This document shows positions 24,640 to 33,140 of a stretch of DNA of 41,080 nucleotides, in pieces. The stretch is from Oscillospiraceae bacterium. GTDB taxonomy: Bacteria; Bacillota; Clostridia; Oscillospirales; Ruminococcaceae. Both the position numbers and the translations under genes were made by a program. The number at the start of each line of letters is the position of its first letter. Positions within the stretch are counted from its first letter, which is position 1. Below the pieces are notes generated by a model, which saw nothing but the letters and a program-made list of their open reading frames with translations, ran no database searches and was not told the origin of the DNA. Location: positions 1 through 41,080 of the forward strand of contig JAFXIC010000012.1 of the NCBI GenBank assembly GCA_017533485.1, in the 5' to 3' direction.

Positions 24640-25863
24640 ATGGCAGGTCTGAACAAGGTTTCTGTAGACGATTTACAGGCAAAAGGCAAGAAGATTCTTG
24701 TCCGCTGCGATTTCAATGTCCCCATGAAAGAGGGAAAGATTACCAACGATAACCGTATTACTGCGGCACTCCCCACCATCAAGAAGCTTCTCTCCGAAGG
24801 CGGTAAGGTTGTGCTCTGCTCCCACCTCGGCAAGCCGAAGAACGGCCCGGAGGCTGCTTTCTCCCTCGCACCTGTTGCAGAGCGTCTGGCTGAGCTGCTC
24901 CCCGATACAAAGGTAACATTCGCTGCTGACGATACTGTTGTCGGCGAAAACGCAAAGGCTGCTGTCGCTGCAATGAACGACGGCGATATCGTTCTCCTCG
25001 AAAACACCCGCTTCCGCGGTGCAGAGGAAACCAAGAACGGCGAAGCATTCTCCAAGGAACTCGCAGAGCTCGTTGACGGTCAGGCTTTCGTAATGGACGC
25101 GTTCGGCTCCGCACACAGAGCACACGCTTCTACTGCCGGCGTGACACAGTTCGTAAAGGAAACTGCTGTCGGCTACCTGATGCAGAAGGAAATCCAGTTC
25201 CTCGGCAATGCAGTCGAAGATCCGGTCCGCCCCTTCGTTGCAATCCTCGGCGGCGCAAAGGTTGCAGATAAGCTGAACGTCATCTCCAACCTCCTCGAAA
25301 AGTGCGATACCCTCATCATCGGCGGCGGTATGGCTTATACCTTCCTCAAGGCACAGGGCGGCGAAATCGGTACCTCCCTCGTTGACCTCGAAAAGCTCGA
25401 CTACTGCAAGGAAATGCTCGAAAAGGCAGAAAAGCTCGGCAAGAAGATCCTCCTTCCGGTCGATACCGCAACCGCTGCTGCATTCCCGAATCCGATCGAC
25501 GGACCGGTTGAAATCGAATATGTCGATTCCATGAAGATTCCGGCTGACAGAATGGGTCTTGATATCGGCCCGAAGTCTGCTGCACTCTTCGCTGAGGCTG
25601 CAAAGACCGCAAAGACTGTCGTATGGAACGGCCCGATGGGCGTATTCGAGAACCCGACCCTCAAGAAGGGTACGGTTGCTGTCTGCGAAGCACTCGCAGA
25701 GGCTGACGCAACCACCATCATCGGCGGCGGTGACTCCGCAACTGCTGCAATCCAGCTCGGTTTTGCAGATAAGATGAGCCACATCTCCACCGGCGGCGGC
25801 GCTTCCCTCGAATACCTCGAAGGTAAGGTTCTCCCCGGCGTTGCTGCAATCGCTGAGAAATAA
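24640..25863 (+). CDS. pgk: Phosphoglycerate kinase
   Basis: This 407-residue cytosolic glycolytic enzyme transfers phosphate from 1,3-bisphosphoglycerate to ADP. Family signatures are [17 protein letters not shown] near the N-terminus (about 19-35), [29 protein letters not shown], the hinge region NGPMGVFE and the nucleotide loop [10 protein letters not shown]. The length is slightly above the usual 395. GAAAGGATG precedes the ATG. It is the first gene of a five-gene operon with tpiA and gpmI; codon use is strongly biased, as expected for high expression. Confidence 0.98.
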   Translation: MAGLNKVSVDDLQAKGKKILVRCDFNVPMKEGKITNDNRITAALPTIKKLLSEGGKVVLCSHLGKPKNGPEAAFSLAPVAERLAELLPDTKVTFAADDTVVGENAKAAVAAMNDGDIVLLENTRFRGAEETKNGEAFSKELAELVDGQAFVMDAFGSAHRAHASTAGVTQFVKETAVGYLMQKEIQFLGNAVEDPVRPFVAILGGAKVADKLNVISNLLEKCDTLIIGGGMAYTFLKAQGGEIGTSLVDLEKLDYCKEMLEKAEKLGKKILLPVDTATAAAFPNPIDGPVEIEYVDSMKIPADRMGLDIGPKSAALFAEAAKTAKTVVWNGPMGVFENPTLKKGTVAVCEALAEADATTIIGGGDSATAAIQLGFADKMSHISTGGGASLEYLEGKVLPGVAAIAEK

Positions 25864-25879
25864 TTCCAGATCGAATCAC

Positions 25880-25901
25880 GGGCGGATAGCAATATCCGCC
25901 C
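25880..25901 (+). other. GNRA-loop hairpin after pgk with adjacent direct repeat
   Basis: GGGCGGATA and TATCCGCCC form nine perfect pairs closed by a GCAA tetraloop, 16 bases after the pgk stop. There is no T-run. The 11-mer GCAATATCCGC (25889-25899) repeats at 25907-25917, so the left arm could pair alternatively with the second copy. It probably stabilises or processes the pgk mRNA end. Confidence 0.6.
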
Positions 25902-25950
25902 AAACTGCAATATCCGCATTCATCCCTGTCGGAAAGGAGAGATAAATAGT

Positions 25951-26853
25951 ATGGCACGGCTCTTTGCGTTATTCATTGCCGCTCTGATCTTCTTTATCAA
26001 AGTAATGTTGTCTGCGAAACGCAGCAACTCCATCACTGACGCCGAAATCCAAAGCCGCAGACTCCGCAATTACCAAAGGCAGGCACACCCCGAACTGGAT
26101 GACATCCGTATCCATCCGATGACCGTTGCCGCACTCCCGCGCACCGATATGGATGACCTGATTGATCACGCGGTCATGCCGTCCAAACAAACCATATCCC
26201 TCGAAACACATGGCCCGTCCGAGGAATTTCTCCGCTATTTCGAACAACACCATCCTTGTGCGGAAGGTGCGGATGCGATGACGATTATCGAGCTCCAGCT
26301 CGCCCTCCATCACTACCTTCCCGCAGAACAGAGCCTTCGGTCCATGTCGCCGCATCTCCTCGAACCCAATCTCCGGATCCGTTATGTCAATGCGGTGATG
26401 AAGCTCTATATCATGACCGGAAGAACCGAGTTTGCACTCGACTGTTTCACCGCATATCAGGGCTTCGCCGAGGAATATCTCCAGTCCGGCGGAAACGGCA
26501 TCCTCTCCTATTTCGATAATGCCGCTTCTGTGCTCGCGCTCGCCGGCGACTTCGAAGAGGCACAGCGATACTGTCAGGCGATGCGAACCTATATCGCACG
26601 CTTCCAGATTACCGATATGCAGTATCTCCTTCCCGATATCACGCATGTCAAGCTCCTCTTTCTTCAGAATGAGATGGACGCGGCGGAACAAGCATTTCAG
26701 GATGTCCGGTTCCGGATCGAAAACTTCCCCCGGTATGAACAGCCCTGGAACCAGCAATTCCTCCTCGACCTCCTCGACCAGACAAGACTCTTTGCACCCC
26801 CGACTGAATTTGAAGTCGGCGAGGACGGCGGAATGCCGACGCTCCAAATCTAA
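25951..26853 (+). CDS. Unrecognised membrane-anchored helical (TPR-like) protein in the pgk operon
   Basis: I do not recognise this 300-residue protein. An N-terminal hydrophobic segment (about residues 3-21, LFALFIAALIFFIKVMLSA) suggests a single membrane anchor, followed by a basic patch. From about residue 85 it is mostly helical, with alternating patterns typical of TPR-like repeats (for example LSYFDNAASVLALAGDFEEA and MDAAEQAFQDVRFRIENF). No catalytic motif is visible. AAAGGAGAG precedes the ATG. It lies between pgk and tpiA on the same strand, so it is expected to be co-expressed with glycolysis; the reason is unknown. Confidence 0.75.
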   Translation: MARLFALFIAALIFFIKVMLSAKRSNSITDAEIQSRRLRNYQRQAHPELDDIRIHPMTVAALPRTDMDDLIDHAVMPSKQTISLETHGPSEEFLRYFEQHHPCAEGADAMTIIELQLALHHYLPAEQSLRSMSPHLLEPNLRIRYVNAVMKLYIMTGRTEFALDCFTAYQGFAEEYLQSGGNGILSYFDNAASVLALAGDFEEAQRYCQAMRTYIARFQITDMQYLLPDITHVKLLFLQNEMDAAEQAFQDVRFRIENFPRYEQPWNQQFLLDLLDQTRLFAPPTEFEVGEDGGMPTLQI

Positions 26854-26925
26854 TCCATTCACGCAAGAAATTGCGACGAATCTATCTATCCCTATCCATA
26901 TTTTTATATTACGGAGGTTTTTCAA

Positions 26926-27702
26926 ATGAACAAGAATCTGAGAAAGGCAATCATTGCCGGAAACTGGAAAATGAACAAGACCCGTCCCGAGGCTAAGGCT
27001 CTCCTCGAAGAAATTAAGCCCCTTGTTGCAAATGCTGACGGCAAAATCGAAGTCATCGCCTGTGTACCGTTCACCAACCTCGAAACTGCAATCAATACCA
27101 CCGCAGGCTCGAATGTCAAGATCGGTGCGGAAAATGTCCACTTCGAAAAGTCCGGCGCATTCACCGGCGAAATTTCTGCGGATATGCTCACGGAACTCGG
27201 CGTGGAATATGTTGTCATCGGCCACAGCGAGCGCAGACAGTATTTCGGTGAAACCGATGAAACCGTCAATAAGCGCACAAAGGCAGCACTTGCTGCCGGT
27301 CTGAAGCCCATCGTCTGCGTCGGCGAGCTGAAGTGGGAACGCGAATGCGGCATCACCGAGGAAGTTGTCGGCAAACAGATTAAGCTTGACCTGTTTGATG
27401 TATCCGCTGATTATGTGAAGAAGACCGTCATCGCTTATGAGCCGGTCTGGGCAATCGGTACCGGTCTGACTGCAACACCGGAACAGGCTGAGGAAGTCTG
27501 TGCATTCATCCGCGCAACCCTCGCAAATATGTACGATCAGGCAACTGCGGACGCGGTTACCATCCAGTACGGCGGCTCTATGAATGCCGGCAATGCTGCT
27601 GAGCTGCTCGCAAAGCCGAACATCGACGGCGGTCTCATCGGCGGTGCTTCCCTGAAGGCTGCTGATTTCAACGTCATCGTTCAGGCTGCCGTCAATGGCT
27701 GA
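26926..27702 (+). CDS. tpiA: Triosephosphate isomerase
   Basis: This 258-residue TIM-barrel enzyme interconverts dihydroxyacetone phosphate and glyceraldehyde-3-phosphate. The catalytic residues are visible: Lys15 in AGNWKMNKT, His100 in VIGHSERRQ and Glu172 in AYEPVWAIGTG. The phosphate loops are YGGSMNAGNA and DGGLIGGASL. The length is normal. GGAGG precedes the ATG. Its last eight bases overlap the start of the following membrane-protein gene, implying translational coupling. Confidence 0.98.
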   Translation: MNKNLRKAIIAGNWKMNKTRPEAKALLEEIKPLVANADGKIEVIACVPFTNLETAINTTAGSNVKIGAENVHFEKSGAFTGEISADMLTELGVEYVVIGHSERRQYFGETDETVNKRTKAALAAGLKPIVCVGELKWERECGITEEVVGKQIKLDLFDVSADYVKKTVIAYEPVWAIGTGLTATPEQAEEVCAFIRATLANMYDQATADAVTIQYGGSMNAGNAAELLAKPNIDGGLIGGASLKAADFNVIVQAAVNG

Positions 27703-28216
27703 AACAGTTTCTAAAGCAGGTCCGGTGAAGGCTGTCTCCAATGTGCTGAACATCGGACTGCTGCTCGAAATTGTTTATACGGTATGTTATCTGGGGCTGT
27801 ACCTGATCCAGAAGCCGCTCCACTGGCTGCCGAACTTCCCGAAGGAAATGACAAAGCATATCTACCACAGTCCTGCGGTCATCCTTCTTACGATCAGCAG
27901 CGCCCTCTTATATACCGGAATCTGGTACTTCGCACAATATACCCTGAAATCCAACCGCAGAAACGGAATGGCACTGACCATTCTTGCCGCAGGCTTTCTG
28001 CTCTGCCGTCAGCTCGGCACCAATCTGATCACGAACCTGACTACAAGATGGATCGCCTTAAAGGAGGGGTTGGATATTCTTAGCTCCCATTCCACCGTCA
28101 CTGCATATCTCTCACCGCTCTCAATCTTTACCCTGTTCTCTCATACACTGCTGGCGGTCGGAACGGCACTCGTCTGGTACCGCGAAACATATCAATCAAA
28201 GGAGATTTCGTTATGA
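27695..28216 (+). CDS. Unrecognised small integral membrane protein coupled to tpiA and gpmI
   Basis: I do not recognise this 173-residue protein. Four hydrophobic segments are visible, at about residues 20-38, 60-80, 90-108 and 138-160, with short polar loops and no catalytic motif. The ATG lies inside the tpiA 3' end (8-base overlap). Its own stop overlaps the gpmI start by ATGA. It is thus translationally locked between two glycolytic enzymes. A DUF-type membrane protein is the most that can be said. Confidence 0.75.
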   Translation: MAETVSKAGPVKAVSNVLNIGLLLEIVYTVCYLGLYLIQKPLHWLPNFPKEMTKHIYHSPAVILLTISSALLYTGIWYFAQYTLKSNRRNGMALTILAAGFLLCRQLGTNLITNLTTRWIALKEGLDILSSHSTVTAYLSPLSIFTLFSHTLLAVGTALVWYRETYQSKEISL

Positions 28217-29730
28217 GTAAAGCACCTGTTGCTTTGTTAATTATGGACGGCTTCGGCATCAATACCGACAGCTACGGCAATGCCATCGCAGCCGCCAATA
28301 CCCCCAATCTCGATCATTATTTCAAGACCTGTCCCAACACCACCATCGGTGCGTCCGGCGAGGATGTCGGTCTGCCCGACGGTCAGATGGGCAACTCCGA
28401 GGTCGGCCACACCAATATCGGTGCCGGCAGAATCGTTTATCAGCAGCTCGTCAAAATCACAAAGTCCATTCGTGACGGCGTATTCTTCGAAAATCCTGCG
28501 CTCGTTGCTGCCATGGAAAACGCAAAGGCAAAAGACTCCGCACTCCACCTCATGGGACTTCTCTCCCCCGGCGGCGTCCATAGCCATATGGCGCATCTCT
28601 ACGGACTCTGCGAAATGGCAAAGCGGTTCGGACTGACGAAGGTTTATGTCCACGCATTCCTCGACGGACGCGATGTACCGCCCTCCTCTGCTGCGGAATA
28701 TATGGCGGAAGCTGTTGCCGAGATGCAGAAAATCGGCGTCGGCACAATCGCTACCGTGATGGGAAGATTCTATGCCATGGACCGCGATAATGCATGGGAC
28801 AGAGTCGAAAAGGCTTATGCCGCCATGGTTTACGGCGAAGGTGTCGAAGGCTGCTGCCCCGTTCAGGCAATCAAGGATTCCTATGCAAACGAAGTCACCG
28901 ATGAATTCATGCTCCCGACCGTCATCGACAAAAACGGACTGATTTCCGCGGACGACAGCGTTGTATTCTTCAACTTCCGCCCCGACCGTGCACGCCAGAT
29001 TACCCGTGCATTCGTCGATTCCGATTTCAAGGGCTTCGAGAGAAAGAACGGCTGCTTCCCGCTCCACTTCGTCTGTATGGCACAGTATGACGCAACTATG
29101 CCGAACGTATCCGTTGCATTCCCCCCCGAAGCACTGACCATGACACTCGGCGAATATCTCTCGAAATGCGGAAAGACTCAGCTCCGTATCGCCGAAACCC
29201 AGAAGTATGCCCACGTCACCTTCTTCTTCAATGGCGGCGAGGAGCGTCAGTTCGACGGCGAGGACAGAATCCTTATCAAGTCTCCGGATGTCGAAACCTT
29301 CGATATGAAGCCCGAAATGAGTGCATATGAAGTCACTGACGCGGTACTGAAAGAGATTGCCGCCGATAAATTCGATGTCATTATCCTCAACTATGCAAAC
29401 TGCGATATGGTCGGTCATACGGGTATTTTCGATGCAGCAAAGGCTGCTGTGGAAGCCGTAGACGAGTGTATCGGAAAGGTCACCGAGGCTGTCCTCGCAA
29501 AGGGCGGAAAGGTGATTATTACCGCGGACCACGGCAATGCAGATAAGATGTATGAGCCGGATGGCGCACCCTTTACCGCACATACCACATTCCCTGTACC
29601 GTTTATCATCTGCGGCGAGGACTGCAAGCTCCGTGAAACCGGTGTGCTCGCTGATATCGCGCCGACACTCCTGACGCTGCTCGGACTCCCGCAGCCGGAA
29701 GAAATGACCGGTACCTCGATGATTCTCTGA
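28213..29730 (+). CDS. gpmI: 2,3-bisphosphoglycerate-independent phosphoglycerate mutase
   Basis: This 505-residue manganese enzyme of the alkaline-phosphatase superfamily converts 3- to 2-phosphoglycerate. Asp12 lies in LIMDGFG and the phosphoserine nucleophile Ser62 in GQMGNSEVGHTN. Further metal and substrate sites are HAFLDGRDVPP, GRFYAMDRD, FFNFRPDRARQ, NYANCDMVGHTG and ITADHGNAD. The length is normal. AAAGGAG precedes the ATG, whose first bases overlap the preceding stop. It is the last gene of the operon. Mn dependence makes family members pH-sensitive during sporulation, which would fit a spore former. Confidence 0.98.
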   Translation: MSKAPVALLIMDGFGINTDSYGNAIAAANTPNLDHYFKTCPNTTIGASGEDVGLPDGQMGNSEVGHTNIGAGRIVYQQLVKITKSIRDGVFFENPALVAAMENAKAKDSALHLMGLLSPGGVHSHMAHLYGLCEMAKRFGLTKVYVHAFLDGRDVPPSSAAEYMAEAVAEMQKIGVGTIATVMGRFYAMDRDNAWDRVEKAYAAMVYGEGVEGCCPVQAIKDSYANEVTDEFMLPTVIDKNGLISADDSVVFFNFRPDRARQITRAFVDSDFKGFERKNGCFPLHFVCMAQYDATMPNVSVAFPPEALTMTLGEYLSKCGKTQLRIAETQKYAHVTFFFNGGEERQFDGEDRILIKSPDVETFDMKPEMSAYEVTDAVLKEIAADKFDVIILNYANCDMVGHTGIFDAAKAAVEAVDECIGKVTEAVLAKGGKVIITADHGNADKMYEPDGAPFTAHTTFPVPFIICGEDCKLRETGVLADIAPTLLTLLGLPQPEEMTGTSMIL

Positions 29731-29758
29731 TTTTCCGACATCATAATATACATTCACA

Positions 29759-29809
29759 AAAGCCGCACCAGTCATTCGGGCAGCCACTTTTGATGGCAAA
29801 AGCGGCTTT
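29759..29809 (+). terminator. Weak terminator-like hairpin after gpmI
   Basis: AAAGCCGC / GCGGCTTT encloses an inner GCCA / TGGC stem, about 30 bases after gpmI. The T-run is short (TTTGCGTTG), so termination may be partial. Confidence 0.45.
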
Positions 29810-29855
29810 GCGTTGTGCTCTTGACGATCAATCTTCACGATATGGAGGTATAAAA

Positions 29856-30035
29856 ATGAAGGAATATAAACTGGTTCTTTTAACCCCAGATATTAAGCTG
29901 TCTCGTACGAAAGACTTGAATCAGGCGCAAAAGATTGTAAACGAGTATGCTGCTGAAGGCTGGACACTTCAGCAGATTGCAACACCCGATGATGGTCTTG
30001 GCACATTAGTTGGTCTGTTTTATAAAGAAAATTAA
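29856..30035 (+). CDS. DUF4177-type small protein
   Basis: This 59-residue cytosolic protein has the DUF4177 pattern: MKEYKLVLLTPDIK, a helix LNQAQKIVNEYAAEGWTLQQIA and a final hydrophobic strand LVGLFYKEN. The function is unknown in the family. The start at 29856 is chosen because GGAGG lies before it; an upstream in-frame ATG has no support. It is followed by two terminators. A tail of gpmI transcripts may drive it. Confidence 0.75.
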   Translation: MKEYKLVLLTPDIKLSRTKDLNQAQKIVNEYAAEGWTLQQIATPDDGLGTLVGLFYKEN

Positions 30036-30074
30036 TGCAAATAAACCTCGGTTTTTTGACTGTATTTTAAAACA

Positions 30075-30107
30075 AACTCCGGAGAAGACAGTTTCTTCTC
30101 CGGAGTT
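30075..30107 (+). terminator. Terminator-like 14-bp perfect hairpin
   Basis: AACTCCGGAGAAGA pairs with TCTTCTCCGGAGTT around a short loop, followed by GCTTCTTTA. It lies 40 bases after the DUF4177 gene. Confidence 0.65.
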
Positions 30108-30121
30108 GCTTCTTTATGGTT

Positions 30122-30160
30122 GCCGCACAAATTCCTTTCCGGGAAGCTGTGCGGCTTTTT
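30122..30160 (+). terminator. Second Rho-independent terminator in tandem
   Basis: GCCGCACA / TGTGCGGC with an inner TTCC / GGAA pairing ends in five T. Together with the previous hairpin it insulates the upstream operon. Confidence 0.85.
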
Positions 30161-30281
30161 GCGTTCAGACAGTCCTTCATACTCTGTTCACATTTTATTT
30201 ACAAGATGTCACATAATTCTGCGCTTGGTTTTGGTAAAATAAAATAGAACAAGTATGTCAATCGAAAGGAGGCGGTATGCC

Positions 30282-31406
30282 GTGGCACACGCAACACAAG
30301 AGATCATAGATGTCATATCCGATTTCCATTATGACTCGCAAAATACACAGTATAACAACGACAACCGCCAATGGCGGAAGAATACCAAAGCCGCCTATAT
30401 CTATGCCTATACCGGAAATCCGCTGGAGAATGTCTATGTTGATGGACACGGGCTTTCCAAGCGTACCGTACACGCCTCCGAAACAAAGGCGCTGACCTCG
30501 GTCAGCGAGCTGCTCGGCATCGCCCTGCTTGCCTATCTGATCTGTGAGGTACTGATCGGTTCGGTGCTGGTCTGGGGACTTCGGAAGCTCGGTGTGAATG
30601 TCCATCTCGATTTCCTCTCGTTCAGCATGGGCGGAAGCCAGTGGGGTGTTACAATCGTCCGGATCTGTGCCGCACTGCTGAAATACTCGGTTGCATTCCT
30701 GATCTTACAGCGATGTTTCCGACTCCCGTTCCGGCTGCGGGTTCCGCTCCATCCCGGCGGGCTCCCCGAATACATCGCTGCGATCGGTGCTGCAATGGGC
30801 ATCGCCGCGGTCTCTACCATCATCGAAGTCTTTACCGGTCATGGCGCCGAAACCGCACGCCAGATTTTCGACTATAAAAACGCTGCGGCAGTCATAACCT
30901 ACGCCTTTTTCGATATCATCTTCCTCTCAATCCTCAGCGAACTGCTGCTGCGCGGATTCATGATGCCTGTGCTGCGCCAGTTCGGTGACCGCTTCGCTGT
31001 CTACGCCACGGCGATCATCGCTTTCCTGTTCCCGAATCATGCGGCAGTACGCTTCGGCGAATTCTGTATTGCCATGGCGGCAGGCTACCTCCTCATCAAA
31101 AGCGGTTCGCTCGAAAAATGTATTCTCTTACGAATGATCTACTCCGCGCTCGGCTACGGCAGACTGGTTCTGCTGTACTCGGATGTGTCGCGGATCTCCA
31201 TCTCCCGATTCCTTCTGATTCTGATTCTATCTGCGTTCAGCAGCATCAGTCTCTATCTCCTGACGCGTGCCAAGCACAGACGCCTCTCCAACCGCACAAG
31301 CTATCTTACCAGCGGTCAGAAGACACTCATCTTCTCCGAAACCGTCACAATGCTGTCGTGGATCTGTATTTCGGTGCTGCTGATGCTCGTACAGTTCTTC
31401 TGCTGA
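30282..31406 (+). CDS. CPBP (CAAX-protease/Abi-like) family membrane protein, motifs degenerate
   Basis: This protein of about 374 residues has a soluble N-terminus of about 65 residues (Asn/Tyr-rich) followed by about eight hydrophobic segments. The core resembles the CPBP family of intramembrane metalloprotease-like proteins: S219-E220-LLL-R224-G for the usual EExxxR, then FLFPNHAAVRFGEFCIAMAAGYLL for the second motif, then a helix in which the usual third-motif His/Asn is absent. It may therefore be catalytically inactive. The GTG at 30282 is chosen because AAAGGAGG (30265-30272) precedes it. An ATG at 30255 would place that ribosome-binding site inside the gene. It ends 15 bases before tadA. 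Confidence 0.65.
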   Translation: MAHATQEIIDVISDFHYDSQNTQYNNDNRQWRKNTKAAYIYAYTGNPLENVYVDGHGLSKRTVHASETKALTSVSELLGIALLAYLICEVLIGSVLVWGLRKLGVNVHLDFLSFSMGGSQWGVTIVRICAALLKYSVAFLILQRCFRLPFRLRVPLHPGGLPEYIAAIGAAMGIAAVSTIIEVFTGHGAETARQIFDYKNAAAVITYAFFDIIFLSILSELLLRGFMMPVLRQFGDRFAVYATAIIAFLFPNHAAVRFGEFCIAMAAGYLLIKSGSLEKCILLRMIYSALGYGRLVLLYSDVSRISISRFLLILILSAFSSISLYLLTRAKHRRLSNRTSYLTSGQKTLIFSETVTMLSWICISVLLMLVQFFC

Positions 31407-31421
31407 AAGGCACGGTATCCG

Positions 31422-31904
31422 ATGAGAATGGATGATTTTGATTATATGGAACGTGCCATCGCGCTTGCGGAGGAGGCGGCAGAAGCCGGCGAAATCCCCG
31501 TCGGTGCAATCGTTGTGCACCGTGCAACCGGCGAAATCCTCGGCGAGGGCAGAAACCGCCGGGAATCCGACCGCTCCCCGACTGCACACGCCGAGATTCT
31601 TGCCATCGAACAGGCTGCCGGAAAAATCGGAAACTGGCGGCTGGACGACTGCATTCTCTATGTCACACTCGAACCCTGTCCGATGTGTGCGGGCGCCATC
31701 GTCAACGCACGCATCGACCGTGTGGTATTCGGCGCCTATAACGCTGAAAGCGGCGCCGTCGTATCCGCAGCCAGAATCTTCGACTTCCCCTTCGGCCACC
31801 GTCCGCGTGTCACAGAAGGTCTTCTGGAATACCGATGCACCGAAATTCTCCGGAATTTCTTCTCCCGAATCCGCCATAAATCTGACGGTATTTGTCAAGG
31901 ATAA
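31422..31904 (+). CDS. tadA: tRNA-specific adenosine deaminase TadA
   Basis: This 160-residue zinc enzyme converts adenosine-34 to inosine in tRNA-Arg(ACG). The zinc site is HAE in SPTAHAEILAIEQA and PCPMCAGAI. The TadA-specific NWRLDDCILYVTLEPCPMC and VFGAYNAESGA regions are present. The length is normal for the family. An ATG six bases downstream is an alternative start; AAAGG lies a little upstream. It follows the membrane protein gene closely on the same strand, and no terminator was recognised after it. Confidence 0.94.
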   Translation: MRMDDFDYMERAIALAEEAAEAGEIPVGAIVVHRATGEILGEGRNRRESDRSPTAHAEILAIEQAAGKIGNWRLDDCILYVTLEPCPMCAGAIVNARIDRVVFGAYNAESGAVVSAARIFDFPFGHRPRVTEGLLEYRCTEILRNFFSRIRHKSDGICQG

Positions 31905-31988
31905 ATACCCCCTTTTGTGCAAAACATAAATTGACGAGCGTGTTTTTTGTAACAAAGTGAAAATCTTTCCCGAAACATTGCCCACTGC

Positions 31989-32017
31989 TTGCAATTTTTC
32001 TGACACTGTGGTATAAT
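31989..32017 (+). promoter_or_regulatory. Strong sigma-A promoter of the epimerase gene
   Basis: TTGCAA (31989-31994), a 17-nt spacer and TATAAT (32012-32017), 84 bases before the start codon. Confidence 0.85.
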
Positions 32018-32101
32018 AACAATAGAATCATCGCAGTATCATTGAAAAATCCTTACCCGATTTCATTTCTTAATTATCGCCAGAAAGGAATACGTGATTT
32101 T

Positions 32102-33049
32102 ATGGCTACCATTCTTGTAACAGGTGGCTGTGGGCGCATTGGTGAGAAGGTATGCTCCGGCCTCTTGAAAAAAGGAAATACCGTCATCGCTGTTGACAGA
32201 GAACCAAGCGGCTACAATGCAGAAAAGGAGAACTACTTCTTCCGTCAGGCTGCACCAAACGAAAAAGGTAAATACGGCGACGTCTTCGATGAATTCAATT
32301 TCGATTATGTTGTCCACTTAGCTTGTACGGTAGATAATGATTTCGGCCCGATTGTCGAAAAAGAACAAATGGACATCAGTGCCGCCTGCGACCGGTTTAT
32401 CTATAAATTCGCACTCGGCAAGGAAGTCAAGAAATTTATCCTCATCAGCACCACGCAGGTCTATCGACAGCCCGAAACCCGTGAGCCGCTGCGCGAGGAC
32501 GACGCCGAAAAGCCGGTTTCCAATTACGCGAAGCTGAAATATGAATCCGAGCGTGCGTTCGCGGATGATGTCCGCCACACCAAAACGATGATCTGCGCGA
32601 TCATGCGCGTCGCTCCGATCTATGCGCTCGATTTCTATGATAACCTCATGTCCCGTATCACAGATCCCAAGGATAAGACGCTTTTCGTCTTCCGTACCGG
32701 CGAATATGGCTTCCACCTCTGCTGTGTCCATAATATCTCCGATTTCATCATCGGATTCTTGCGGCAGGCGGACACCCTTACCTTCACCGGTATCTACAAT
32801 GTCGCGGATCAGGGACTTGTGATGGCGTCCGAAATTATTACCTTCATGAAAGAGAATCACCGCCTCGGCCCTGTGCTCCAGCGTTCCAGCACCTCCGTCT
32901 CCCTCAAATCCAAGCTCTTCGGTGATCCGGCGGAAAAGAATAATTACCGCTACCTCGATATGGCTACGCTCGATAAGAACTTCATGTTCGATATCACCAA
33001 GGCTTCGAGAATCTGTCCGTTCCGCTGGAACATCAAAAATACGAAATAA
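32102..33049 (+). CDS. NAD-dependent epimerase/dehydratase (extended SDR)
   Basis: This 315-residue Rossmann-fold protein has the nucleotide loop ILVTGGCGRIGEKVC at the N-terminus and the active-site pattern SNYAKLKYESE (YxxxK), with STTQVYRQP before it. It is expected to act on a nucleotide sugar or related sugar substrate, which cannot be read from the sequence. An open frame extends 20 codons upstream. The start at 32102 is chosen because the Rossmann motif begins there and AAAGGA lies about 12 bases before it. It has its own promoter and terminator. The neighbours ROK kinase and NagA-kinase suggest sugar metabolism. Confidence 0.85.
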   Translation: MATILVTGGCGRIGEKVCSGLLKKGNTVIAVDREPSGYNAEKENYFFRQAAPNEKGKYGDVFDEFNFDYVVHLACTVDNDFGPIVEKEQMDISAACDRFIYKFALGKEVKKFILISTTQVYRQPETREPLREDDAEKPVSNYAKLKYESERAFADDVRHTKTMICAIMRVAPIYALDFYDNLMSRITDPKDKTLFVFRTGEYGFHLCCVHNISDFIIGFLRQADTLTFTGIYNVADQGLVMASEIITFMKENHRLGPVLQRSSTSVSLKSKLFGDPAEKNNYRYLDMATLDKNFMFDITKASRICPFRWNIKNTK

Positions 33050-33062
33050 ATACGGAAAAAAG

Positions 33063-33095
33063 CAAGCGACAGACTTTCGTCTGGCGCTTGTTTTT
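33063..33095 (+). terminator. Terminator after the epimerase gene
   Basis: CAAGCG / CGCTTG with inner CAGAC / GTCTG and a TTTC loop, then TTTTTG. Confidence 0.85.
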
Positions 33096-33140
33096 GTGTC
33101 TGTATTCCATATGATGACTCAAAGAAAGGAAACCCCATTT

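Noticed and set aside
24165-24640. The two hairpin units as one long riboswitch-type leader of pgk
   Set aside because: Each unit ends in its own full terminator, and pgk has a good separate promoter at 24545-24573.
25969-27753. 594-residue minus-strand open frame opposite the pgk-tpiA interval
   Set aside because: It spans two well-supported plus-strand genes including tpiA, has no ribosome-binding site or family motif, and is a complement-frame artefact.
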